Positions 46,231-58,596 of a DNA stretch of 64,000 bases are shown piece by piece (positions within the stretch are counted from its first letter, which is position 1; each line of letters begins with the position of its first letter). Below the pieces are notes generated by a model. That model searched no databases, was not told the origin of the DNA, and saw only the letters and a program-made list of their open reading frames with translations. This stretch comes from Ditylenchus dipsaci (lineage: Eukaryota; Nematoda; Chromadorea; Rhabditida; Anguinidae). Position numbers and translations under genes: made by a program. Location of the stretch: NCBI GenBank assembly GCA_004194705.1, contig SADC01001182.1, forward strand, positions 248,001 through 312,000, given 5' to 3'.

Positions 46231-47645
46231 GGGGGTTCAATAGAGAAAATACGATATCCGTTTTGAATGACGTGCACACTCCTAGGTGCACCGGCTAGTC
46301 GATTAGAATAAGCCGTGTATCAGCTTCTACTTGATATGCGCAGGTTTCTGCTTGATGTTTTTCCCACAAAATGGTCACCTTACGGACTGTTGGAGCTCCA
46401 CTCCACTAATTTTTGAAAAAAGCAGCTTGTGAGAATATATCGAAAAATATACCAGATAAAAAGCTAGCTGTGCCAAATTTTTTTTGATGATGATCAAGAA
46501 ATCGTCCACATCATCAAACATTTTGTTTTGCACAATTGATACAATTTCCCAGCACAATAAATCAGAAGTTCAACTTGAAAAAGTGAAGCCCTTGTCATCA
46601 CCATTCTTTTTCAATTGAACCAAAAGTATAAGATAGAGACAGTTGTATGACTTTACCATTCACCTCTCTCTCCCTTCCCCGTCTTTTAAAGGCATCCTTT
46701 TGGTGTTCAATCCCTTCTAAACACGGCTTCTGTCTTTTTGCAGGTGTGCCGCAGCTCAAAAAAGAAAAGCTTGGGTTCCTCTCCTTTGATTTACTCTTTT
46801 GATCGACCTTGTTATCCATCGACAATTGATTTTACTTAATTTCTTGCTCTCCTTTGTGTAAATTTTCTTATTTGCCTATACTGCTAAATATTTTTGATGC
46901 ATTTACACTTAACTCCATTAACATAAAGATAGCCTGAATTTCGACGACCTATATCTTAGCCCAGAATTTTTTTGTGTTTTGCTTAAGCACTCAACAATCT
47001 CGAGCGGTCTTGGCCAATCAAACGCTGTTATCGGTCGGTTGATTCGGTGGTGGGCCACCGGTTGGTCAACTTTATAAACCAGTTGATGGTGGATGTGGCG
47101 GTTGATAAGATCCAGGCGTGGACAAGACTGATATCGAGATTGATTTATGCTTCCAATATAATCGCCTACGAGGGAGGTATTTTAATACTTTTTTAAATTT
47201 TTCTAACTACAGCTTTGTGAATTTTTTTTTGAAATATTAAAATTTGAAAGCCTGTGAATTATTGAATTTTCACTATTTTCTCCAACTTTGCCGATGATAT
47301 AGAAGGTAGATAAGTTGGAGTAAGGTGAGCAAGTGTGTATATTGTTGTTGTGTAGTACTTGCACTAATCATCTAATTAGATCTGCTACTACCTGATTGAT
47401 TCCCGTTAAAGAGTGGAGGGTAGCAGGTTGTAGATTGACCTTGACCATCCTGCCAGCCACTAAACCAATTGCCTTTTAATCAATTGCCGATTTGCATAGG
47501 CAGGAGGAAGATACTTTCCTGTTTCTTTGTTGTTGTCTATTTACAGGTGGTTGTTTTTGATGTTCAGTTGAATAAACTGTGGGTGTGAATGGGAACTGGC
47601 TGAATATAGTAATTGAAGCAGTATTATTATATAGCCAGCAGCAGG

Positions 47646-50600
47646 ATGTCGACCACATGTTTGCAATCGACCTTACTGGCAGCCACCATATTCGGTGCTA
47701 TAGCAGGAACTTTACTGCTTTGCCTACTCTTTTTGGCACTGTTGTTCTACTGGGCGAGAAGCAAGGAATGGGGTGAGTTGGTTTCCTATTCTGACTTTTC
47801 TTTTTATTATCTGATAATTCATCGATCACTTTAAAAATATTTAATTTTAGTCAAATTCGACTTTCCTCTACTAGAAAAATCGTCCACAAACTGCACAAAT
47901 AACAAAAGTAATGAATTAAAAGGGCCATTAACAACCAGTAGAGTGCACCCTCTGATGGCCAAGGAGACCAGGGTGACTGGTGTGGATGAGGTGGATGGCC
48001 AACAATTAAACATCAGCAATTTTAACAAAGAATCTCACTTCACAGTGCAAATGCAGCCAAGTCAATTGCGAAAAAAAGCAGCCAATATGGAGGATGACTT
48101 GGTGGATGTAGTCGGCTTTTCAATTGCGCAACACGCTGGCTCATATACCCACCAATTTGTGGTTGAGAACGTGGACGTGGCAGCAGTTGGAAAATTTTCA
48201 AAGGGTATGTTGCGGCCAGGGTTTTCGTGATATGGATTTTGAAGCCCTGATATTATAATGATATGACATAGGGTTGACATGAAACCATATCATCTCAGGT
48301 GATATGGTTTTAGCTAAGATTTCATGTCATATCATCTGATATGATGTCGAGCTTAATAAATGTGTTCGATATGATATTGATATGACATCGCTGACGTGAT
48401 AACCGCGTGATATGATGTCATATCATGATGATATCACGATAGTAAATCTTATCAAGTGAAATCAGCAGTTTTACTTTTGACGGTGTGAAAATGATTATTC
48501 AGATCGATTTATTCTTAGTTATTAAGAGATTGGGCATTCGTATGAGTAGAACGTCGGGCATTTAAATAGTACACATCTTTACACTGTTGTCAAACTGCTT
48601 TCTGTCTCCAAACCCTGGTGTGAACTATATTATCTTTGGCCAAATTTTCAAGAAACCTTTTTAGAGAAGTGCTTGGGAAAATTCTGGTCGCAAGAGACGA
48701 AATAACAGTACAGGGTGTTCTAAATTCGTCGCCCTTTTTGTTTTAATGAATTTTTTTAACCATTTGGCAAGATTTTTTTTATTAGACATAGGACCTTCTA
48801 GGCTTTTGTTCAACATCTCAATTTTTGTCTTTCCACACTTTTTGCTTGATAAGATATTCAGCCATTCAGGTAAGAAAGCAAAATTACCAAAATATTTTAA
48901 AAGTCAGTAAAAAATTAAAAGAGAAGTTCTATAATTGTGTAGTTTGGTCGGACCCCTCAGAAAATTGGAAATTAAGTGTTTGGGCTCAAATGATAGCTTA
49001 TGATGTGCTGAGTACGATAACACCAAATTCGAGCAATTTTTCGCACTAATTCGCCGAGCTGTGGCCTCCCGAAGTTTGGTACTCAGAAAAACCGCATTAA
49101 AATTCAGGAGGGTACACGCCGATTTCCGATTTTTATGGCGGTTTTTACGCCTAAAATTGGTGTTCGAAAAATGCTGATTTTTGAAAAAAACACACTTTTT
49201 TAGCCGAAATTTATTACAGACTGAATTTTTGGCTCTATTTAAGAAAAGGTACCATTTTTGCCTTGGTCCCCCTATTGATTTTTTTGTAAATTTTATTGAT
49301 AACACACCATCGACAATTCCAAAAAAATCAATAAGGGGACCAAGGCAAAAAATGGTACCTCTTCTTAAATACAGCCGAATTTTTGTACTTATTAGAAAGA
49401 GCAACTCTTTCTGCGTCGAGCAAACTTTTAAACGAGTGTTCATCATCATATTTCACTAAGTATAAATTATTTGAGAAATGTAGCTCGGTGAATTAGTGAC
49501 AAAAAGTGACCGAATTTAGTGCTATCTTACTCAGCAAATCGTAGGCATTCATTTGAGCTCAAACACGCAATTTTCCATTTTCTGAGGGGTCGAGGTGGCC
49601 TTGATGAAACTACAAAATTACAGAACTTCTTTTTTAAATTTGAAATAAAAAACCAAAATTATGTGTCAACGAAATCCTATAGTGTCCTTCTTCCAGTAAA
49701 CAAAAATATTGCTGAATGCTTTAAAAATAAAAGTAATAGCCAAAACAAAAGGGGCGGCGAATGTGGAACACCCTATATATTCTTTATTTGATTAACGTAA
49801 GCATCTTTACACTGCTGTCAAACTGCTTTCTGACGTAACATAGTGCCGACACGGCAGTTGACATTTTTATGGCTGACGTGCCACCAACTGTACATCCTAC
49901 CGGTTTTTCAGCACAGATGAAGAAAACAGTTTACCACTACTCCTCTGAGTTTTAAGACCAGGTGTTGAAAAACAGAAAAGTTGAGGTGTGCCGAATAAGT
50001 AGAAAAGACTATTGATGGTAGTTTCGAAAAAAAACGCACTCTCATTTTTGAAATATTGTTCACATAACATGATATGAGTTGATATCACCTGATATGGGTC
50101 ACGCAGTGTGATATGATTATGATATGATATGGCGTCTCACAAAAATAGAGTGATATGATACATGATATCACCACTGTGATATCATATCAGGATACATGAC
50201 ATCATACGAAAACCCTGGTTGCGGCTAAACACGTTTGAGAGTGTATGGGCAATTAGCCCTATGTCCCCTTCCCAAATTCCGCTTCTGACCACTCGTAAAT
50301 TAAGCAATTTGCCAATATGACGATTACAAAATGTCCGAAAAGTGCAAAAATCCTAAGCTTTACAGGGATTGGGATAAGATAACTTTTTGGTACATTAATT
50401 AAGATAAAAAAAGACAATTTGTTCTGATTGAGTCGAGAAAAATTAAGAATAAAAATTTCTGGTCGATTGAGATTTTAATTTGATTCTCAACATGATCTAT
50501 AACATCTCGTCACTGGTAATACACCAAAACAAAATTGTAAAAAAAAGAAAAATGTTGATTGAATTTAGGTGACCGCCTGGTCAGCATTCGAATAGATGTC

Positions 50601-53600
50601 AATAAAATGTGCTTGGATGAAGTTGACACTATTTTCCGCACTCTAGCTGCAGTTCCATACAGCCTCGAGGTGGAGAGAACTGCAGGAAACCATAGCACAG
50701 CAAGACCAATGTAACAGCAGACTGGTTTATTAATCATAATGAGGCTGTAACTAATTTCAACTTTAAATAACATGGGGTCAAAGATTACCGCTGAAATAAA
50801 ATTATAAAAGTATTGGGGTATTCGTTACACCTTTTATATTTAAAAACTTGAAAACACATAGGGTCAGAGATTACCCCTTCACTTAAAACATGAAAACATT
50901 TTATTTTATTTTTAAGACTTAAAGGACCATTGCAGTCGCCGATAAAGAGAATTTCGAATTTTCTTTCTTTTTTATTGCGAAAATCTTTGGCACAATGTTT
51001 TCAAATATGTTAGTGCTTTAGAAATGAAATTACTTAGGCTAAAATAGTTAAATGAAGACAAGTTATTAAGTAGTGTGGTGGTAAAAAGGCGACGTGTGGT
51101 CAACGTTGTTGGTGAGTTTGGTTCCCAGTGCCGGCTTTGCTTTTTTAATTATTTAATTATATCTTTACTAAAAAAAATAATTCTGAATATTTTCGCCATA
51201 AAAACGTGTCCCGCGCGCACTCAAACATTTGAAATTCTCGTTGGCGGCAACGGCAATGGTCTTTTAAAAATGAATGGGGTCAAGTATTACCCCCTTCTTA
51301 AAATTATTAAACTATTGGGGTATTGTGCTACCCCTTTTATTTTCAAAAGTAAAAGTTACATATGGTGAAAGATTACTCCTGGAAAAAATTATTAAAATAT
51401 TTTCCGAACTACGTGATACACCTTGAGCAGCAGAAATGCAAACCAGGGGATGCGCCATCGGTGCGTCGGCGCCTTCTAGTAAAATATGGACTTTTTCGGT
51501 TTGCGTAAAACAAAATTCAAATTTGACGGGTGAAACAATTTAAACCTCATTCATCCTCATAATTAAGCTTGTCGGCCGATCGGCTGAAAATCGGTTCGTA
51601 GATTTTGTCACTTTTTTGAATTCGCGACTTTTTTGAATTTTCGTTCATATTGTAGTTTGTGAGACTAAAAATTTTTTCCAGTCCTGGCTAACATAAGGCA
51701 TTGCCTAACCGAAGATGCACTGAATAGCTGAAAAATTCAATAAAAGTGTGAATTCAAAAGAAGTAAACAAAAAAGTGATAAAAGCAAACAGTTTTATTCT
51801 GCCCATACATGAACTCTTATCCACACCGAAATAACTTATTGAACGAACATCTACATGTGTAACTCAAAAATCCTTATCCAACAAAAGATTAACAATTTCA
51901 CTGGGCTCCTTTTCATTACTACTATATTGAAAGACTTCCACACGTTGCTTGCCGACGTGTTAAACATTAAAGGACCATCGCCGTTGATGACAATGGCGAT
52001 TTCGAGTTTTTTGAATTCGCGGAGAACAGCTCTTTTATTGCGAAAATATATTTCGAACTATTTTTGTTTGCGATTAAATTTTTTTCAAAATATAGAACCA
52101 TCTACTAGCCGAGCCCAACGTTGCTTGACAGTGCCAGATCGGACGACTTAGCCGACTCCCACTGAGCCACAATTTTTATTAGTAGCTTTTCATTGGCCTC
52201 ATCTAATTCATAGAATTTAAATTTTAAATGCAAATAAAAATAATTCGCAAAAACATTTTTCCGCATTTTTGGCTGCCCCCGCCAATTCAAAGACTCTAAA
52301 TTGCCGTTGTCATCAACGGCGATGGTCCTTTTAAATAAGATTTTACACGAATGCGAAAATCCGTGGAAAACACTACAGAATGCTACAAAAAAAGTTACGC
52401 GGCAAAAAAATAGCCGGTTGACCGAAAACTGAAAATTTCTGCCGGCCGAGCCGAATGCCGAAACTTTCGGCCGGCTGGGCCGAGCCAAAAACCGAAATTA
52501 TCGGCCCAAAACCGAAAAAATGTCGGTTTTCGGCCGGAAAGCCGAAATTCGGCTGGCCCACCGACAACATTATAAACATAATAAAAATACTTATAATAAA
52601 AAGTGATAAATTAATAAATAAACAATTAAAAGGTATTACTTTTTGCTTTTCATTACACTGACAAATGAAGTTTTCGCTTGGGGTGTCTGTTTTGAATGGA
52701 TCCGAAGTTTTGATTTTTAGGGTTTCGGGTTTATTAAAGATTTGCCGAAATTCCGGAATCTTTTTCTGAGCACCTAATAATTTTGGGTGCCTAACAACCA
52801 TATAGTAAAAAACCAATTCCCGACATATGAACAATTTTTGTCCAGCTAGAACATACTTATTTCAGCCAGTCTAACTTGTCCTCTCATGAGCCAAAGGCCA
52901 GCGTTCCTGTCAGCCTGCTAAATCTTTCTACAACCCTATCAACAAGCCACTGCTCTCCCAATGGATCTTTTGGAGCTGTCACAGTAAGTTTTCATCAACT
53001 ATTTACAATTGACCACAAATTCGCATCTGTAATCAGCAGCCATTTATTGTGACGCGTTTATAGTCAACCCCAAATTTGAAGAAATCCATGAAATGTCGAC
53101 CATACCAACAGCAATCAACAGCCAACCACCATCTCTACCTTCTGGCTCTCCACCTCTATCATTTCAAGAAGAAGAAGTGGTTGAACTAGAGGCAACTTCA
53201 CCCGCTCCAGTAGCCTCACCAAACAACAGCAGCTCTCCTGTGTTAGTCAGACTGCGGCAAAAACGTCAACTGATAGAAGGGTCACCCTCTCGTTCCAACG
53301 AGGCTGTTGTTGACCCAGCCTCTCCTGATTGCAATACACGAATGGGCTTTTTGAAAGGTTGGTTATGTACACTGCTGAGACTTATACACATATGTGAGGA
53401 ATTTATGGCTGAGCATATAAGGCTTGCCAAAATAACCTTTTTGTAAGACAAAAAATGGAACACTCACAGTAACATAAATGACCACCACGCAGGTTAAGCA
53501 CCTTGATTCTTCAACCACTCCGCTTGAGACACCATGACAAAGAGTTTAGCTAAACAATAAAATATGAAACTGAAGAATAAAAGAAAAAGAGATCCAACCA

Positions 53601-56600
53601 GTGACTTTTCAGAATTAAAAATAATGAGACTCTCGAAGACTGAATCTCGAAAGAACAATTACCAGCCCCCCCCGGGTACACGACATTTTTCTACCGCGAC
53701 ATTTTTCTACCGGACATTTTTCTACTGCAAGAAATTTGTTTGTCACTTTTGTAGGGCAACTGCTACTATTGGTTTATAAGCCTTGTTTATGATTATTTTA
53801 TCACGTTCTGGCCTTTCAGATGTACGCTCTCCTTTCTAAGTCTCATTCTTTAAATTCAGATTGTGGCAACAAGAAAGTCTTTCACGATTGAAGTTTGTAT
53901 TATAAGCAGCGGCCGATAAGAGGAATCAATCATTGGAAGGTTTCAACAGACTGTGATCAAAAGACCAACGGATGCAAAGGCAGAGCTTGGTTCTTTGTAG
54001 ATGGGCGTTTCTGCAAGTAAATTGTTTATACTAGATGTTATTTGTAGTTTGGAACACGTCTTTCAGGATGGTTACAGGACATGGTTGCGATCCAAATCCA
54101 TCCCATATCGCAGCCACAGCTATCGGAAACGAAGAGAAGCAGTTAGCAACTTCTACAACTATGGTAGATTCTTAATTCGAAACATTTCTTGTGAAATTGT
54201 AGCGAATTACATTAGGCGCACCGGTGAAATAGTCGGGCAAGTCCGAAATCAGTCTCGCACATCTGATATGCAGAGCAATCTTCCGAGAGTGGCAGCAAGA
54301 TAACGAGGAGTTCAAAGAGCCCGCACAGATTCTGATGATTGCAAACCGTCAGAAAATCAAACGAATGTTCAGGTTAGATGTTCGAGTATTTTCCAAAAAA
54401 ATCTATTTATAGAGCATTGTGATTCCACGATTCCAATGTAATGATCCCTCAGCACTCATACTCTATCTACGAAGCAGTGAAGGACGTAACGGACTTTTAG
54501 CAGACTGTTTAGCAGACTTAGTTATGATCAAACAATCAAAGCCGAATCTTCATCTTTGGCCGGAAGAGCTATGAGCAATGGATGGGAATGGTCAAGAAGA
54601 TTTATACTGATGAGACATTCAAGATATCTTTGCCGTTGTTTGAACAAGTTAGAGTTTCACTAAATCCCCTTTATATTTATGAAAATTAATCTAATTTATG
54701 TTTCGTTGTACTAGCTAAAAGAAGTGGCTTCGTCTTCGTTTCGACTCTCTCCTCGGTGCTGGTCACATTTGTCTGTCCTTAATCAAGTAAGATCTTTTTT
54801 ACTTGTCTGTTCATCATAGAATTTTGTAGTAAATACTTGGAGCAGAAATCGATGCAAAAGGGATACCAAGAAAATGATCCAGTCAATTGGCTAGGTTGTA
54901 ACGACAAGGTATTTTTAAATGCTTTTTGAAATTTTCTGACCTATTCAATTTTTAGATAATCCCTCAGCAAAGCAATAGCTATGATTGTGAAATTTTAATT
55001 GTCTATTTGCGCAATCCGTATCACGTGACGTTCTCCCTGACTTCAAGCAACAGCAAGTGAAAGAAATTTGCAGAAGAACCTCAAAAGCAATCCTTGGTGG
55101 AGTCATGTCTGAACCGAAAAAAAATTATGAATCTATTGTAGGATAGGCCATTTAGTTTTTCCTGCTGTAATGTTTTACTGTTATGTTGATTTCGGAATAA
55201 AAAAAGAGGATTAGATATTCTAGGGTGTAATGTTAATTTTTTTGTCAAAGTCGTGACGAACTCTACTGAATTTGACGGTACGACGAATAACTTGGTTTCC
55301 ATCAACATGGTCCAAATAGTAGAGATTATTGGATCTCAACCTTAGAGTCCTGTGTAGCATGCATTCACCCTTTGTTTGCCTTTTTCCATCTATGTTGTCC
55401 CAACAAATGATTGGACGCAAATGAGAACCAAAGAGATAATTTATTAATGAAATAAATGATTTATTTGTAAATAGGTATAAAGGCCTTATGTGATGTGGAT
55501 ATCATTTTACGGTAGAAAAATGTAGAGGTAGAAATGTTATTGGTAGATAAGTGTTAAGTAGAAAAGTGTCCGATAGAAAAATGTCGCGGTAGAAAAATGT
55601 CGTAGGTAGAAAAATGTCGCGGTAGAAAAATCTCCTTCATTCAAAATCGTGTTTGTGGCATTGCGTTTTTGACCCACTTTTTCAAAACTTTTTGTTGGAA
55701 TACGGTTTGGAATAGTTTTAGGCTTTAGTCTTTAGTTTTAGTCTTAAGCAAGTTACCTCGCATTTGAAAGCTCATCTCACTGCTTACAAAATGTGTGTTA
55801 CTTTGCATGAAAGCAGTTTTCGAAAATTGGGTCAAAACGAAATGCCACAAACACGATTTTAAACGAGGGGGCGGCTATATTAGAGGTTTTACGGTGCTTT
55901 GGTTCATCTCAAAACCAACTTTCAAACAGCAATTTTGAGACATTTAAAACTTTGTGATGACGGACAGACATACACACAACTCTTTTTTAGTATATAGGAA
56001 GGACTACCGTATTTTCACTAATTATAGACCCGGGTCTATAATTTTTCAACCTCTCGAAAATCGGAAAATTTCGAGGTCGATCTCGAGATTTTCGAGTGCT
56101 CAACCTAAAACTAGAAAGCGGGATTGGCAGAACTCGTGGGAGCTAAGAAAACGCAAAGAAGATATTTTCAAAATTTTTACTCTGCGCCGAGATACAGACC
56201 CTCAAAGTCGAGGGGGTCTATATTAGAGAAAATACGGTAGTTTTGTTGTCGCCGCCCTTCAGGTCGCAGGTATAGTTATAGCTACAGATTTTCTCAGCAA
56301 GGAAAGTACGGCTTAGATAAATGAAGTTTGGGCTCAAAAACACTAAATATTTGCAAGCAAACGCAACAGAAAATGAGATATAACTGCCTAAAGAGGTTTC
56401 AATGCAGCTCGGCACAATTTAGATACTGATCGGTGATAAATAATCAAAAAGATTGTTGAGTTGGCCAGATATAGGCGCATGTAGAGTATGCAGAAGCGTT
56501 ATAATGTTCAATAAGAAAAAAATTGTGCAAAACTCACGTTTCGTTAGCGCTTTTGCTGTGCAGTCAGCTTCAAAACCAAAAAAGAAAGAATAATGGCGTT

Positions 56601-58025
56601 ACTCAGGCTTTTCCTTATCATTAGATTTTATACGCTTGATTTTCTAAACCAGATCAGCAAAGGTCGCGTTTCAGAATAGCGTTAGGTTGGTCTTTTCACG
56701 AAACTGTCGGCCGCGGAAGCAAAACGTGTTAAGTTAAAGACCATAAAATGACAAATAACAGTACAAAAGCTCTTTTTACGCATGCAAAAAGTCACGAAGT
56801 GTTGTGTCCTAGGTATAAATCGTCTGTTGTCTTACGCCGATTTATACATATTGTTCTGTTAAACAGTATATAAGGATCTGAACGTCTGTGTTCAGATCAG
56901 TCTTGTGTGGAACAAAGCAATAAGCTAGCTGTGTCTCTCTCTCTTGCTCTTCTCTCTCTCTCTCTCTCCTGCTGTGTCCAACCTCTTTCCTTCATTCCGC
57001 TGGGACTCAACACGAAGTATTAGCCAACGAGCTAAAAATTATCGAAGAAGAGCAGCAGTTGTAAAAAAACATTTTCACTAGAAACCCCGAGATTTTGACC
57101 AGGGCCCTGAATTTTTTTCGGACAACCCTGACCTGAAACCCGCCCTGAACGCATTTTTCTGTCTTTAGTTTTACCAGAAATGTGCGCTAAATTCTTTGGA
57201 TATTTTCAAATGGATTTCTAATCACGACGGTCTAGTACAAAAAATTTGTCATATATTTTTTCAAAACTTTGCCTAAATACAATAGGCCATTTGAAGAATT
57301 ACTTTTCCTCTTTATCAACACACTAACTTGAAACCTACCTTGGAGCCTTTCAACGCTAACTTTCATTAATTCAAAATTTGGCACTTAATCGCGTGCCACC
57401 CAATCGCCCCCTCCAACATCCCGCCCCCCCCCCCCCCCCCCCAACAAATCAGTTCGGGCGGTGTTTTTGGGTCACTTTTCAGAAAAACGACTATGGGGGG
57501 GGGCTATAAAAGTACCCAAAATTTTATACTCAATAAATTTATAGATCAAAAAGAAGAAGAAGTTGCCTTTACTACAAAAGCAGTTGAATTAGATTCACTG
57601 GTGGTAGTTCAACAGCCTCAGTCTGTTATTAGCTGTAAGAAAGTAGAGCTGGAATTGAACGACTCTAAACCGGTTAGAAATGGAGTGACTACAAAAGCTA
57701 TGGTAACACAAATGTCACAAATATGGAACAAAATAGTAATGTTATGCATTTCAGAATAAAGATTCTCAAAAAACCAGTGCTGAGTCAGAAGATTCCAGAA
57801 ACTACCAAAACATAGACATCTCTCCCAACAAAGACGCTAAAACACAAAACGGGTATAGTAACTTGATGTAAAAAAGAATTTTATCATGTAAGAACATCGT
57901 AATTTAGCAAAGCAATATCCACCCAAAACTCCATCCTCAGCCTGGAACAGTGCGGCACACTGGAAGCCAATCGCAAACGTTTAGAAAGGGAAAGACAACA
58001 ACTTCGCCAATTAGGCATTATTTAA
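47646..58025 (+). CDS. Single-pass membrane protein with PDZ domain, function unknown
   Basis: Exons: 47646-47772, 47851-48204, 50569-50710, 52866-52983, ~53040-53357, 57545-57702, 57755-57852, 57908-58025 (stop). Residues 11-36 are one hydrophobic segment (IFGAIAGTLLLCLLFLALLF), without a cleavage-type sequence. A linker follows. The PDZ domain runs across the exon 2/3 junction: VVGFSIAQHAG as the GLGF-type carboxylate loop, then FVVENVDVAAVGKFSKGDRL, then DEVDTIFRTL and YSLEVER. The rest is Ser/Pro-rich and low-complexity, ending in a basic coiled-coil-like tail (EANRKRLERERQQLRQLGII). All phases agree except exon 4 to 5 (0 versus 1), so one base is probably missing, or exon 5 is mis-bounded. 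Total is about 475 aa. It probably anchors a PDZ scaffold on the cytosolic face of a membrane; I cannot name an orthologue. Introns hold an hAT element, TTAA MITEs, a MULE and a solo LTR. Confidence 0.8.
48217..50217. mobile_element. 2 kb hAT-like element with 8-bp duplication
   Basis: GTTGCGGC at 48209-48216 is repeated at 50218-50225. The ends are CAGGGTTTTCGTGATATG and CATCATACGAAAACCCTG. Subterminal regions are dense in GATATGATATC-like short palindromes on both sides. No hAT transposase is visible. A second element (48711-49775) is nested inside. The insertion lies 12 bp downstream of the exon 2 donor of the PDZ gene, leaving GTATGT intact. Confidence 0.9.
48711..49775. mobile_element. 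TA-flanked CAGGGTGTTC foldback nested in hAT element
   Basis: TA|CAGGGTGTTCTAAATTCG on the left and GCGAATGTGGAACACCCT on the right. Arms of about 500 bp include GGACCCCTCAGAAAATTGGA/TTTTCTGAGGGGTCGAGG. The centre has GCCTTGGTCCCCCTATTGA facing TCAATAAGGGGACCAAGGC. No transposase. Confidence 0.8.
50919..51267. mobile_element. TTAA MITE
   Basis: TTAA at both ends, with termini AGGACCATTGCAGTCGCCG and GGCGGCAACGGCAATGGTC. It is a relative of 10383-10582 and 51967-52334. Confidence 0.75.
51967..52334. mobile_element. TTAA MITE
   Basis: TTAA at both ends, with perfect termini AGGACCATCGCCGTTGATGAC and GTCATCAACGGCGATGGTCC. Inner inverted ATTGCGAAAATAT/AATAATTCGCAA segments. Confidence 0.88.
52405..52568. 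repeat. GCCGAAA-rich short-repeat block
   Basis: A dense mixture of CCGAAA and TTTCGGCCGG units in both orientations, so almost any part can pair with another. A smaller similar tract is at 8665-8760. No coding meaning seen. Confidence 0.7.
53676..55630. mobile_element. MULE with tandem CGACATTTTTCTACCG ends (copy 3)
   Basis: The left end carries three units of CGACATTTTTCTACCG (53680-53725). The right end carries about six inverted units (CGGTAGAAAAATGTCG) at 55510-55630. The plus strand between holds transposase exons (next entry). It lies in the 4.2 kb intron of the PDZ gene. Confidence 0.78.
53840..55065 (+). pseudogene. MULE transposase with FLYWCH-like domain, decayed
   Basis: HWKVSTDCDQKTNGCKGRAW at ~53930-53990 fits the second half of a FLYWCH zinc-finger ('W.Cs....CkaR'). 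KIYTDETFKISLPLFEQ at ~54598-54650 corresponds to the first catalytic block of MULE transposases ('iDGTFk..P..f.Q', here DE rather than DG). Downstream LKKWLRLRFDSLLGAGHICLS lies after a short intron. Several stops and frame changes break it, so it is not intact. The second and third catalytic residues were not located. Confidence 0.6.
55636..55870. repeat. Inverted repeat (AAAATCGTGTTTGTGGCATT)
   Basis: ATTCAAAATCGTGTTTGTGG at the left and CCACAAACACGATTTTAAAC at the right. A relative with the same ends lies at about 12698-12860. It abuts the right end of the MULE. Confidence 0.7.
56007..56237. mobile_element. CCGTATTTTC MITE
   Basis: TA|CCGTATTTTCACTAATTATA and TATATTAGAGAAAATACGG|TA. The arms contain ATTTTTCAACC and GAAATCTCGAGGTCGATCTC-type blocks shared with 58216-58474 and 59167. 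Confidence 0.85.
56800..57012 (+). mobile_element. Solo LTR of a retrotransposon
   Basis: It begins TGTTGTGTCC and ends ACTCAACA (TGTTG...CAACA), flanked by a 5-bp duplication CGAAG (56795-56799 and 57013-57017). Inside are a TATA box (TATATAAGG at ~56867), an initiator-like TCAGTC about 30 nt downstream, and a CT-rich microsatellite (56932-56972). An AATAAG between them could be the poly(A) signal. No internal gene or second LTR is present. The length and 5-bp duplication fit Ty3/gypsy or BEL/Pao. Orientation is taken from the TATA-to-initiator order. Confidence 0.85.
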
Positions 58026-58215
58026 TTAAAGGTTTATGGGATATTTTGTGGATTTTGATTTTTTTTATTTTTTTTCTCATCAAGTACTTTTGGAAAACTT
58101 TGATGTTTGGTCATTTTCGCATTAGAAAATTCTGATAAAGTTTCGTAAGTTTTTGTCAATCATGTTTCAACGTCTCCTAAATATTTTAAATAAAAATGTG
58201 GTTTTTCGACACTTA

Positions 58216-58474
58216 CCGTATTTTCTCTATTAAGTCCCCCCTCTCTAATAACTCCCCCCTCTCTGATAACTCCCCCTATTTCGACCCCATATCTCAGCCT
58301 AAGGAAAAATTTTTGTAAATCTGTTTTTTGCGTTTTCTTATTCACCACGATCTTAGTTGATTCCACTTTTTAGATTTCGGTCGGGCATCCGAAAATCTCA
58401 AAATCGAAATATTTTTTTCCGATTTTTTAAGGGTTGAAAAATAACTCCCCGAGGGACTTACTACAGAAATACGG
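58216..58474. mobile_element. CCGTATTTTC MITE
   Basis: TA|CCGTATTTTCTCTATTAAG on the left and TACTACAGAAATACGG|TA on the right. The interior has tandem CCCCTCTCTAATAAC units. The flanks (58160 and ~58490-58930) are the separated halves of an older palindrome, so this is a nested insertion. Confidence 0.82.
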
Positions 58475-58596
58475 TACTCACATAAAAAATTGATTTTTTG
58501 AAAAAAAAAGTTCACTAAAATCTGACGTTTTGCCTTAGAAGACCAAGGTAAATCAAGCTGTCGGATAATTTTTGTCAAAAAAATTTAAGCCGATCT

